From positions 1 through 64,000 of the forward strand of contig OZ029927.1 of assembly GCA_964023275.1 (NCBI GenBank): a stretch of DNA of 64,000 bases, in the 5' to 3' direction. This DNA comes from Norana najaformis (lineage: Eukaryota; Annelida; Clitellata; Crassiclitellata; Hormogastridae). Under the pieces are notes generated by a model that did no database searches, was not told the origin of the DNA, and worked only from the letters and a program-made list of their open reading frames with translations. Positions 32,146-42,830 of this stretch are shown here, piece by piece. The number at the start of each line of letters is the position of its first letter. Position 1 is the stretch's first letter. Both the position numbers and the translations under genes were made by a program.

Positions 32146-32475
32146 ACAGATGATTGAGAACCAAGAGACAGCAGCACAGAGGACGGATGGGTGGTTGGAC
32201 TGACTGATCCGAGACAAACAAATTCCTTCAACGGTGACCACCTCGTCTTTCCACGACTGAGCGGCGGCTGACGACATGTGTGTAGTCACTGAGCACAGAC
32301 AGAGGGCAGCACTTGTGCTCGAATCGGTGCTGCTGGTCCTCTGGCAACCAGAATACGACGACAAGGCACCAGCGCCCCTTCCTCATACTCCTCCATAGAA
32401 TTTCCATTTCCAGCTGAAGTCTGACATAAACACAAAACACTCGATTCACACTGAACTACATTCAGAGGTCATAAA
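32146..32475. other. Unassigned stretch before the tandem array
   Basis: No gene or repeat recognised; the open frames on the minus strand have no known motif. Confidence 0.4.
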
Positions 32476-33514
32476 TTCTGTGGTTGGTCGTCGGTGCGTG
32501 GTTGGTGCTTGCAACAGAGAAAGGTAAACAATTAAACAAAAAATAATAATTCAATATAAATATAATTTATTGGATTGATAAAGACTTACATTGTTATCTA
32601 GCATTTGATTCCGGCAAATGGTTGCTGTCGTTTATCTTCTGCCTTTCCTTGGTTTCCAGAAATTGTATGTGGCTGGCCTTCAGCGTAAGGCTGGCCTTCG
32701 TCTGTGGCTGTTTCTAAACATGTGGCTAGTGCTCGTAACTGAAAACATAAGTGAATAAACAAATAACTAACTAAATAAATATATAATTAAATAAATAGAT
32801 AAAGACCTACGTTGTTACTGGCATTTGATTCCGGCAAATGGTTGCTGTTGTTGCTCTTCCGCCTTTCCTTGGTTTGCAGCCTTTCGTCTCTCTCTCACCC
32901 TCCCATGCTCATCGATGTATGGCTAGTCGTTGATCTGATGGCTGGCCCTTGGTCTGTAGCTGGTTTTCACCGTTGGCTGGTGCTCGCAACTGGAAAAATA
33001 AGGACATAGATAAACAACGTATTAAACAAATAACTAACAAACTAAATATATGATTAACTAAATGCATAAGGACTTACGCCGTATCTTGGAATTTCATTCG
33101 CGCAAATGGTTGCTGTTTGTTGCTCTTCTGCCTTTCTTTGGTTTCCAGCATGTCCTCTTTCTCTTCCCCTCCCATCTCATCGGTCTGTAGCTGGTCGTTG
33201 GTCTGATGGCTGGTCCTCGATATGTAGCTTGTCGTAGGCGTGAGGCTTGAAACCGAAAAAAGGAATTAAACAAATTACTTACTAAATAAATAATTAATAT
33301 ATATATATATATACACGTATAGATATACAATTTACTGTATAGATAGACTTACATCATATCTGGCTTTTCATCTGAGCAAATGGTTGCTCTTCTGCGATTC
33401 CGAGGTGTACAGCATTTCCTCTCACACTCCCCTGCTCATCGATCTGTGGTTGGTCGTCGGCGTGTTGTTGGTGCTTGCAACAGAAAAGGTAATTAAATTA
33501 CTTATTAAACAACT

Positions 33515-33547
<33 letters not shown>

Positions 33548-34500
33548 TATATAATTTACTGGATAGATAAAGACTTACATTGTTATCTAGCAATTGTTTC
33601 CGCCAAATGGTTACTGTTGTATCTCTTCTGCCTTTCCTTGGTTTCGAACATTTCCTCTCTCTAACTATCCCGTGCTCATCGGTCTGATGGCAGGTCCTCG
33701 GTCTGCAGATGGTTGTCGGCTTGTTGCTGGTGATTGTAACTGAAAAGTAAGTAATTAAATAACTTACTTATTTAAAGAAATAATTAATATATATATAGTA
33801 AATAATTTACTGCATAGATAAAAACTAACATCGTATATGGCATTTGATTACGGCAAATGGTTGCTGTTGTTGCTGTTCTGCCTTTGCCTGCTTTCCAGCC
33901 TTTCGTCTCCTTGTCTCCCTCTCTGGCTCATAGGCGTGTGGAGTCATCGGTCTATGGCTGGTTGTCGGCGTGTGGTTGGTGCTGGTAACTGAAAAAGGCA
34001 ATTAAATTACTTATTAAACAAATAATTCAATAAACAAATAATAATAATTCATAATATATGTAATTTATTGGATTGATAAAGACTTACATTGTTATCTAGC
34101 AACTGATTCCGGCAAATGGTTGCTGTTGTTGCTCTTCTGCCTTTGCCTGCTTTCCAGCCTTTCCTCTCTCTGTCTCCCTCTCTGGCTCATAGGCGTGTAG
34201 AGTCATCGGTCTCTGGATGGTGGTCGGCGTGGGCCTGGTGCTTGAAACTGAAAAAATAAGTAATATAAATAAATTACTTATCAAATACATAATATAAAAA
34301 TATATACATTATATAATTTATTGAAAAGATAAATACTTACATCGTATCTGGCATTTCATTTCGGCAAATGGTTGCTCTTGTTGCTCTTCTGCCATTCTTT
34401 GGTTACCAGCATTTCCTGTCTCACCCTGTCCTGCTCATCCGTCTATGGTTGGTCGTCAGCGTGGGGCTGGTGCTTGAAGCTGAAAAAATTAAGTAATATA
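32476..34500 (-). repeat. Tandem array of about eight exon-like units (220-275 bp)
   Basis: Units begin (plus coordinates) near 32584, 32805, 33072, 33347, 33573, 33824, 34082 and 34335; a further partial unit lies at 32476-32520. Each holds a conserved G+C-richer block of 128-179 bp and an AT-rich spacer with TTATTAAA/AATAA motifs. On the minus strand the block is entered from a T-rich run plus AG (six of eight; one TG, one GG). It is left through GTAAGT (six), GTAGGT (one) or GTTAGT (one). These look like splice acceptor and donor sites. Shared block text includes CAACAGCAACCATTTGCCGG and GATGAGCAGGG. No single reading frame stays open in all units and block lengths are not constant modulo 3, so a coding role is doubtful. 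A tandemly duplicated exon of a non-coding or decayed gene is possible. Confidence 0.8.
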
Positions 34501-34984
34501 AATGAATAACTGAAAATATAGTATATATCATAAAACAACCACACAATATCAACCAATAGAACACAAAAGAATAGAAGCTAGCACAAAGTCATCTGGTCTG
34601 TACTCCAGACTAACAACATTCTTCCTACTAAACTCCGGAAAAATCAGAATCTACAAAACACAGTTAATTCACATGAGATATAGAAAGGGGAGAGGGATGG
34701 TCCAGCCAGTTGCCAAGAGACCTGGGAGAAAGGCAGGAATGGAGACAGGGTAGACAGACAGGAAGCGAGGTAGGAACTGATTGTGATAAAGGGAGGCAGA
34801 CAGAGAGGAAGGGTGGCAGAGACGAAGAGAAAGAAACAAAGCGACTGACCTGTGCAGACATCTTTAACCGTAACTCGCCTGAGGTACAAGCTTCGCGATG
34901 GACCGCTCTTGTATTGCCACAGCTAAACTTTAAAAAAGGATCCAAGGCTTTCGGGAAACCTACACAACGATACAACAGAACTCA
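34501..34984. other. Unassigned stretch
   Basis: Purine-rich GACAGG/GAGGAA patches (34680-34850) keep a 223-codon plus-strand frame open into the minisatellite. Its composition (Gln/Arg/Thr/Glu) follows the repeat and I do not accept it as a gene. Confidence 0.55.
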
Positions 34985-35345
34985 GACGCAGCAGCAGACA
35001 GCCGGAGGGACACACAGAGATACACAGCCATACAGAAACACAAAGATACACAGCCAGAGGGAAACACACAAGATAGACAGCCAGAGAGAGACAAACAAAT
35101 ACACAGACAGACAGAAACACACAGATACACAGCCAGAGAGACACACACACATATACACTCCAAGACAGAAACACACAGATACACAGCCAGAGAAACATAC
35201 ACAAATACACAGCCATACAGAAACACACAGATGCACAGACAGACAGAAACACAGATATACAGCCATACAGAGACACAGAGATACAGCCAGAGAGACATAC
35301 ATAGGTACACAGCCAGAGAGAAACACACAGATACACACTGAATCA
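34985..35345. repeat. ACACAGA-type minisatellite
   Basis: Irregular tandem units of roughly 28-32 bp built from CACAGATACACAGCCAGAGA and GACAGACAGAAACACA. Three plus/minus frames are open across it, which is repeat periodicity rather than coding. Confidence 0.8.
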
Positions 35346-36270
35346 GATGACCTAAACTCAAGTTTAGACGCTAAACTCTGATTCCAAAGTGTATAAGTTT
35401 CCATGTATGAACTGTTTTGATGAATGAGGGCAATAATTTGCTACTCACTGCTTCATTGTGTCTCTTCAGGTGACAAGATAAATGTTGGCATTTTGAAATT
35501 CGTCGTTTTCTTCCAACATGCTTATGACTTCGGCAACTATATCTAAATAAAATTGAAAATAAAGTCCATTCACTGTTTGTATAAAACGAATTAATTTGAC
35601 TAGTAAGAGGGTAACCAGTTTATCAGAATCCATTTTAGGTCTAAACAAAAGTTGAATAACATGTTTCTAATATTTCGCAAAAAAACGCTATTGTTCATTT
35701 TAACTGCATAAAACCTTATTATTTTTGCTTCCTTAAGAACATATAATTACGCGTTATTTAATGCTGAAACTCCATTGTAGACGTATGAATTTAATTCTCT
35801 GAAAGAAAGCTTATGGACACAAATGCGTTTAGGTAGCGGCTGTTTTAGTCTAGCCTATGAAGTACACGTTACCTCTAGACTGTCAGGAAATTATTATTTA
35901 AAGGGCAGTCACGAATTCATAGAGCCTGCAAAAGTAAAAACTTCTAATTAAGTCTTCTGGATCCGCTGCCCTATTTATTGAAAGAGGCATTCCGAAAACT
36001 CTATTTCAACAACTTGTAAAACAAAGACACCTGAATGAACCCTTTCATAACTTTAAATAACCCGCCCAGGAAATCAACTTCCGGCTTAATGGTCTAAATT
36101 ATTATCGAAGGGGTGTTCAGGATAAAGAATTTTAAAACTGTAGGGGTGACAGGTTTGAGGAGTAAGTAAGTAAACTCGACTACCGTTATACGCTGCGCCT
36201 TACAAAATCTAACATCGCCAAACGAACGAAGAAACCGAAGGTTGCGTCACTCCTGTATTGGGAATTCCTA
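35346..36270. other. Unassigned AT-rich stretch
   Basis: No gene, module A/B/C or LINE motif recognised. Confidence 0.5.
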
Positions 36271-36440
36271 ATGCATGTTAGACACCTTTTATAAGGATCT
36301 GTGTTAAAGTTTTATTCTCTTCTTTATGCATGTAAGACACCTTTTAATAACGGTGTTTGGTGAAGTTTTATTGGCAACCTTAATGCATGTTTGACACCTT
36401 TTAATAAAGGTATATGGTAAAGTTGTATTTTCTTACTTAA
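36271..36440 (+). repeat. Three tandem 55-57 bp units with the module B core
   Basis: Units start at 36271, 36326 and 36383, each ATGCATGTnnGACACCTTTT followed by an AAAGTTnTATT stretch. The TTAGACACCTTTT piece is the module B core. This is the only module B material between 27.1 and 42 kb. Confidence 0.8.
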
Positions 36441-36469
36441 GCACTGTTGCTACTACTAATCATTGGTGT

Positions 36470-36484
36470 ATAATAATAATAATA

Positions 36485-36529
<45 letters not shown>

Positions 36530-36932
36530 TAAGACAATTTATATAGCGCCGTAACACGGCCGAGGCCGAAGAAAAGGGCGCTGTACATAAGTTCAGGCGA
36601 CAATAGAAAATTAACTACAGTCATACGATAATTTAAATAGAAACGTTTTAAGCCTTTTCTTAAAGTTATCCAAGGATGGAGCATTCTTCACGTGGTCTGG
36701 AAGGCTATTCCACGCAGTGGGTCCGGCAATCGAGAAAGAGCTTTCGCCAAACCGCGTGGTAGACCTTGGGACCTGCAGATGGTTCCTCGACGAGGACCTC
36801 AGCCGACATCTGTTCTCATTATCTCCGACTCGAATACAAAATTCGGAGATGTAGTCTGGCATGAGGCCATTCAGTGCTTTGAAGGTGATCAGACATAGTT
36901 TGTATGTGATCCGTTGAGGAACGCGTATCTTC
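36470..36932 (-). pseudogene. CR1-like LINE C-terminus with (ATT)n tail
   Basis: Minus-strand frame decodes IRVPQRITYKLCLITFKALN, GLMPDYISEFC, then FGESSFSIAGPTAWNSLPDH, VKNAPSLDNFKKRLKTFLF and a stop at 36611. This is a typical CR1/L2 C-terminal region. The 3' UTR carries GGCGCTATATAAATTGTCTT and an ATT trinucleotide tail (36475-36530). Frame 36611-36932 is nearly continuous, so it is a fairly young 5'-truncated copy. On its 5' side lies a reverse module A (36937-36985). Confidence 0.88.
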
Positions 36933-37019
36933 AGGGTATGTCGACGTCAACAGCTCTGGCGGCCAAAACATCTTAATAAAAATTGGAAACTACTAAAGAA
37001 CGTTTGCATTTACGGATCG

Positions 37020-37285
37020 TCCATAATGCACGTTCGCAAAAATGACCGACCTATGGTCTATCGCTCCCCTTGTCTTTATTTGGCATCCCCCCAATGTCAC
37101 TTGCGAACGTCCGCACTCAGCGAATCATTAATACCTAACACTATGACCCTGTTGATTTCACAGGTCTATCTGTGCTACGGGGTAGGATACTTGGATATTT
37201 CCACGTACTGCAAAGCGACTAATTAAAATCAACAGAATATAGACTGTCACCGATGTTGCTGCTTAAATAACAGGCTGCACTGAAA
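37020..37285 (+). repeat. Dispersed repeat E, copy 3
   Basis: CCCCTTGTCTTTATTTGGCA, CTTGCGAACGTCCGCACTCA, CTACGGGGTAGGAT, CAGAATATAGACTGTC. Diverged relative to 14.87 and 47.69 kb but collinear. Confidence 0.6.
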
Positions 37286-37465
37286 TATAATGACTTCATG
37301 TCTTCAGTCCATCTAATCTTAGGTCTTCCCCGCTCAAGGAATCCAGTAGTTGAAGAATTTCTACGACTTAAGGACAGTTTTTCTCATGCACCGTCACAAC
37401 TATTGATCTTCAACGGTAATTGTCACAAATGATAGAAGACGAAGAAAAAAGGCTATAATAGGTTA

Positions 37466-38690
37466 TGAAAAAACAGAGGAGGAAGAGGAAGAGGAGGATG
37501 AAGAAGAAGAGAAAGAAGAAGAGGAAAAAGAAGAGGAAGAAGAAGAGGAAGAAGAAGAGAAGGAAGAAGAGGAATAACAGGAGGAAGAAGATGAGGAAGA
37601 AGAAAAGGAGGAGAGAAGAAGAGGAAGAAGAAGAAGAGGAAGAAGAAGAGGAAGAATAAGAGGAGGAAGAAGAGGAATAACCGGAGGAAGAAGATGAGGA
37701 AGAAGAAAAGGAGAAAGAAGAAGAAGAAAAAGAAGAAGAGGAAGAACAGGAGGAAGAACAGGAGGAGGAAGAGGAGGAATAAAGGGAGGAAAAAGAAGAG
37801 AAAGAAGAGGAGGAAGAAGAGGAGAAGGAAGAGGAATAACAGGAGGAAAAGATGAGGAAAAAGAAAAGGAGGAAGAAGAAGAGGAGGAAGAGGAGGAGGA
37901 AGAAGAGCAATAAATGAAGGAAGAAGAGGACGAAGAGGAGGAAGAAGAGGAAGAAAAGAGGAATAAGAGGAGGAAGACGAAGAGGAATAAGAGGAGGAAG
38001 AAGAAGAGGAGGAAGAAAAGAAGTAGAGGAGGAAGAAGGGGAATAAAGGGAGGAAGAAGAAGATAAAGAAGAAGAGGAAGTAGATGAGGAAGAAGAAACG
38101 GAAGAAGAAGAAGAGAAAGAATTAGAGGAATAAGAGGAGGAAGAAGAAGAAGAGGAAGAACAAGAGGAGGAGGAAGAGGAGGATGAAGAGGAAGAGGAAG
38201 AGGAGGAAGAAAAGGAATAAAGGGAGGAAGAAGAAGAGAAAGAAGAAGAGGAGGAAGAAGAGGAAGAAGAGGAGGAAGAACAAGAGGAGGAGGAAGAGGA
38301 GAAGGAAAAGGGGGAAGAAGAGGAATAAAGGGAATAAGAAAAAGAGAAAGAAGAGGAGAAGGAAAAGGAGGAAGAAGAAGGGAGGAGGAAAAGGAAGAAG
38401 AAGAAGAGGAATAACAGGAGGAAGAAGAAGAGGAAGAATAAGAGGAGGAAGAAGAGGAATAACCGGAGGAAGAAGATGAGGAAGAAGAAAAGGAGAAAGA
38501 AGAAGAAGAACAAGAAGAAGAGGAATAAGAGGAGGAAGAATAGGAGGAAGAAGAACAAGAAAAGAAGAGGAGGAAGAGGAATCAAGGGAGGAAGAAGAAG
38601 AGGAAGAAGAAGAGGAATAACAGGAGGAAGAAGATGAGGAAGAAGAAAAGGAGAAAGAAGAAGAGGATGAAGAAGAGGAAGAAGAGGAGA

Positions 38691-38721
<31 letters not shown>

Positions 38722-39076
38722 AGAGGAGGAAGAAGAGGAGGAGGAGGAAGAGGAGGAGGAAGAGGAGGAAGAAGAGGAGGAGGAAGAATAAGAGGCATAA
38801 CAGGAGGAAGAAGATGAGGAAGAAGAAACGGAGGAAGAAGAAGAGAAAGAATTAGAGGAAGAAGAGGAGGGCGAAGAAGAGGAGGAGGAAGAGGAGGAAG
38901 AAGAGGAATAAACGGAGGAAAAGAAGAGAAAGAAGAAGAGGAAGAAGAGGAGGAAGAAGTGGAGGAAGAATTAGAGGAGGAGGAAGAGGAAGAAGAAGAG
39001 GAATAACAGGAGGAAGAAGATGAGGAAGAAGAAAAGGAGAAAGAAGAAGAGGATGAAGAAGAGGAAGAAGAGGAGA

Positions 39077-39107
<31 letters not shown>

Positions 39108-41745
39108 AGAGGAGGAAGAAGAGGAGGAGGAGGAAGAGGAGGAGGAAGAGGAGGAAGAAGAGGAGGAGGAGGAATAAGAGGCATAACAGGAGGAAGAAGA
39201 TGAGGAAGAAGAAACGGAGGAAGAAGAAGAGAAAGAATTAGAGGAAGAAGAGGAGGGCGAAGAAGAGGAGGAGGAAGAGGAGGAAGAAGAGGAATAAACG
39301 GAGGAAAAGAAGAGAAAGAAGAAGAGGAAGAAGAGGAGGAAGAAGTGGAGGAAGAATTAGAGGAGGAGGAAGAGGAAGAAGAAGAAGAATAACAGGAGGA
39401 AGAAGAAGAGGAAGAAGAGAAATAAAGGGAGGAAGAAGAAGAGAAAGAAGAAGAGGAAGAAAATGAGGAAGAAGAAACGGAGGAAGAAGAAGAGGAAGAA
39501 GAATTGGAAGAGGAGGAGGAAGAAGAAGACGAATAACAGGAGGAAGAAGATGAGGAAGAGGTAAAGGATGAAGAAGAAGAAGAAGAAGAGGAAGAGGAAG
39601 AAGAGGAGGAAGAAGATGAGGAAGAAGAAAAGGAAGAAGAAGAAGAGGAAGAAGAAGAGGATGGAGAGGAGGAAGAAGAAGAGGAGGAGGAAGAGGAAGA
39701 AGAAGAAGAGAAAAAGAGGAGGAAGAAGAGGAATAAAGGAAGGAAGAGGAAGAGAAAGAAGGAAAGGAATATGAGGAGGAAGAATAGGAGGAAGAAGAAG
39801 AGGAGGAGGAAGAGGAAGAAGAAGAGGAAGAAGGGGAAGAAAAAGAGGGAAGAACAGGAGGAAGAGGAGGAATAAAGGGAGGAAGAAGAAGAGAAAGAAG
39901 AAGAGAAAGAAGATGAAGAGAAAGAAGAAAAGAGGAAGAAGAAGAGCAGGAAGAAGAAAAGAAGAAGAAGAAAAGGAGGTAGAAGATAAAGCAGAAATGG
40001 AGGAAGAAGAAGAAGAGGGAGAAGAGGAGGAGGAAGAAGAAGAGCAGGAAGAATACAAATAACAGGAGGAAGAAGAGGAAGAAGAAGAGGAGGAAGAAGA
40101 GAAGTAGAGGAGGAAGAAGGGGAATAAAGGGAGGAAGAAGAAGATTAAGAAGAAGAGGAAGTAGATGAGGAAGAAGAAACGGAAGAAGAAGAAGAGAAAG
40201 AATTAGAGGAATAAGAGGAGGAAGAAGAAGAAGAGGAAGAACAAGAGGAGGAGGAAGAGGAGGATGAAGAGGAAGAGGAAGAGGAGGAAGAAAAGGAATA
40301 AAGGGAGGAAGAAGAAGAGAAAGAAGAAGAGGAGGAAGAAGAGGAAGAAGAGGAGGAAGAACAAGAGGAGGAGGAAGAGGAGAAGGAAAAGGGGGAAGAA
40401 AAGGAATAAAGGGAATAAGAAAAAGAGAAAGAAGAGGAGAAGGAAAAGGAGGAAGAAGAAGGGAGGAGGAAAAGGAAGAAGAAGAAGAGGAATAACAGGA
40501 GGAAGAAGATGAGGAAGAAGAAACGGATGAAATAGAAGAGAAAGAAGAACAGGAAGAAGAGGAGGAAGAAGAAGAGGAGGAGGAAAAGGAAGAAGAAGAG
40601 GAATAAGAGGAGGAAGAATAGGAGGAAGAAGAACAAGAAAAGAAGAGGAGGAAGAGGAATCAAGGGAGGAAGAAGAAGAGGAAGAAGAAGAGGAATAACA
40701 GGAGGAAGAAGATGAGGAAGAAGAAAAGGAGAAAGAAGAAGAGGATGAAGAAGAGGAAGAAGAGGAGAAAGAGGAAGAGGAGGAGGAAGAGGAGGAAGAA
40801 GAGGAGGAGGAAGAATAAGAGGCATAACAGGAGGAAGAAGATGAGGAAGAAGAAACGGAGGAAGAAGAAGAGAAAGAATTAGAGGAAAAAGAGGAGGGCG
40901 AAGAAGAGGAGGAGGAAGAGGAGGAAGAAGAGGAATAAACGGAGGAAAAGAAGAGAAAGAAGAAGAGGAAGAAGAGGAGGAAGAAGTGGAGGAAGAATTA
41001 GAGGAGGAGGAAGAGGAAGAAGAAGAGGAATAACAGGAGGAAGAAGAAGAGGAAGAAGAATAGCAGAAGAAGAGGAGGAAGAAGAGAAATAAAGGGAGGC
41101 AGAAGAAGAGAAAGAAGAAGAGGAAGAAAATGAGGAAGAAGAAACGGAGGAAGAAGAAGAGGAAGAAGAATTGGAAGAGGAGGAGGAAGAAGAAGACGAA
41201 TAACAGGAGGAAGAAGATGAGGAAGAGGTAAAGGATGAAGAAGAAGAAGAAGAAGAGGAAGAGGAAGAAGAGGAGGAAGAAGATGAGGAAGAAGAAAAGG
41301 AAGAAGAAGAAGAGGAAGAAGAAGAGGATGGAGAGGAGGAAGAAGAAGAGGAGGAGGAAGAGGAAGAAGAAGAAGAGAAAAAGAGGAGGAAGAAGAGGAA
41401 TAAAGGAAGGAAGAGGAAGAGAAAGAAGGAAAGGAATATGAGGAGGAAGAATAGGAGGAAGAAGAAGAGGAGGAGGAAGAGGAAGAAGAAGAGGAAGAAA
41501 GGGAAGAAAAAGAGGGAAGAACAGGAGGAAGAGGAGGAATAAAAGGAGGAAGAAGAAGAGAAAGAAGAAGAGAAAGAAGATGAAGAGAAAGAAGAAAAGA
41601 GGAAGAAGAAGAGCAGGAAGAAGAAAAGAAGAAGAAGAAAAGGAGGTAGAAGATAAAGCAGAAATGGAGGAAGAAGAAGAAGAGGGAGAAGAGGAGGAGG
41701 AAGAAGAAGAGCAGGAAGAATACAAATAACAGGAGGAAGAAGAGG
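37466..41745. repeat. 4.28-kb polypurine tract with higher-order duplication
   Basis: Almost all G and A on the plus strand (GAAGAGGAA, GGAGGAAGA), interrupted by punctuations such as AATAACAGG, AATAAAGGG, AAGTAGAGG and GATGAGG. Block 38020-40100 recurs from 40101 at an offset of 2081 bp. The stretch 38600-38985 is duplicated in tandem inside the first copy (offset 386 bp). The second copy lacks that extra unit, so later offsets fall to 1667 bp. Frames up to 538 codons (minus, Ser/Leu/Phe/Pro) and many Lys/Arg/Glu frames (plus) are artefacts. Such tracts can form triplex (H-DNA) structures. Confidence 0.95.
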
Positions 41746-41975
41746 AACTCTCTTCCGGCAAATGTTCGCTCGGGAAAGTTTGTTTTTGCCTTCAGATCTC
41801 GCCTCTTCCTGGACTCATTTACTCTGTGTCTTCTGGACTCTTCTTTTGGCTTTTCGACCCAGACTCACCATGGAATTTGGCTTGTACAATGATTTTGCTT
41901 AGCAGCGACCATCGACTGATGCCTTGAGCATTTTACAGTGGCGCTATAGAAGTTCTTAGATTATTATTATTACTA
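41746..41975 (+). pseudogene. LINE family-L C-terminus and 3' end
   Basis: GCCTTCAGATCTCGCCTCTT decodes to AFRSRLFLDSFTLC, a LINE C-terminal block. It is followed by CATGGAATTTGGCTTGTACA, AGCGACCATCGACTGATGCC, GGCGCTATAGAAGTTCTTAG and an (ATT)n tail (41960-41972). Same order at 51040-51230 (without the ATCGACTGATG piece being clear). The purine tract abuts its 5' side. Confidence 0.65.
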
Positions 41976-42072
41976 TCTCCTCGTATTTTAAAAAAGAATT
42001 ATGTTCAGTTTTAGGGATATATCTGACAGTCGCCAGAGGCGTTAGCTTGGACCCAGCATCGTTCCACGGTGG
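41976..42072. other. Short composite-repeat remnant
   Basis: Degenerate module A (about 42015-42065, ATATATCTGACAGTCGCCAG). Confidence 0.45.
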
Positions 42073-42328
42073 AAGGAATCACTAGTAGTAGTTCCTCCGT
42101 TTAGGGACATCTTATGGCATCAAATGCCGTTGACGTCGCCCTCCTCCTTCATCCAGACTTGGGACTGACACTATCCCCAAACAAGGCAGTGGCGGAGTTT
42201 TAAAGGAATCGTAGTAGTTCCTCAGTTTAACGACAGCTTATGGCATCAAATACCGTTGCTGTCGCCCTCCTCCTTTATTCAGGCTTGGGACTGGTACTAC
42301 TCCCCAAAACAAGGCAGTGGCGGAGTTT
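42073..42328 (-). mobile_element. Two adjacent element C copies, one with target duplication
   Basis: First body 42081-42202, flanked by AAGGAATC at 42073-42080 and 42203-42210. A second body (42211-42328) begins directly after the second duplication and ends GGCGGAGTTTT. First is closer to subtype 1, second is subtype 2 (CAGTTTAACGACAGCTTATG). Two independent insertions at one site is the simplest reading. Confidence 0.85.
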
Positions 42329-42485
42329 TGAGCGAAAAGGCTGTTTAATTAAAAGCAAGAAAAGCAATTTAAAGGTGTCCAACACTAGCCAAATATTTCC
42401 AGAGTTAGGTAGTCATGCGTGCCAAAAATTGCTGTTTTAAGTGCGCTGATGAATACATACCGTAACGTTGGAATCCTATTGCGAA
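42329..42485. other. Reverse module B stretch
   Basis: AAAGCAATTTAAAGGTGTCC at about 42362-42383, followed by sequence leading into repeat H. Confidence 0.65.
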
Positions 42486-42830
42486 TGACTGACTGACTGA
42501 CTGACTGACTGGTGACTGACTGACTGACTGACTGACTGACTGACTGACTGACTGACTGACTGACTGACTGACTGACTGACTGACTGACTGACTGACTGAC
42601 TGACTGACTGACTGACTTATCGACATTTTGTGGCTACTGTAACCGTTGACGTCTTTAAAGTGTTTGTTTATTTGCAGTTCATACACCTTATTTTTTATAC
42701 TGAATTTAGCTCGTTTGCCATCATGTTTTCAGCGCGTATTTCGCAGGGGTTTCTAGGTTTTTGGCCTATAGATGCTCTTTGATCAATGAGTTTAATCAAG
42801 CTCAGGAATATAATATTATGTCATCATCAT
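42486..42830 (+). repeat. Repeat H with expanded (TGAC)n core, copy 3
   Basis: TGAC units 42486-42616 with one GGTGAC interruption at about 42511. They are followed by the conserved flank: TTATCGACATTTTGTGGCT, GACGTCTTTAAAGTGTTTGT, TGCAGTTCATACACC, TTCAGCGCGTATTTCGCAGG and GCTCTTTGATCAATGAG. Longest core of the four copies. Confidence 0.8.

Noticed and set aside
32476-34500. A repeated-domain protein gene encoded by the tandem units
   Set aside because: No frame is shared by all units, block lengths vary from 128 to 179 bp, and stops occur in each frame. Only the splice-like borders are kept as an observation.
34710-35381. 223-codon frame rich in Thr, Gln, His and Arg
   Set aside because: Most of it follows the ACACAGA minisatellite, and the opposite strand is also open for 130-140 codons.
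37410-41761. Very long open frames (462 and 538 codons, minus; many Lys/Arg/Glu frames, plus)
   Set aside because: Composition is dictated by the purine tract, frames are open on both strands and in several phases, and no domain or start context exists.
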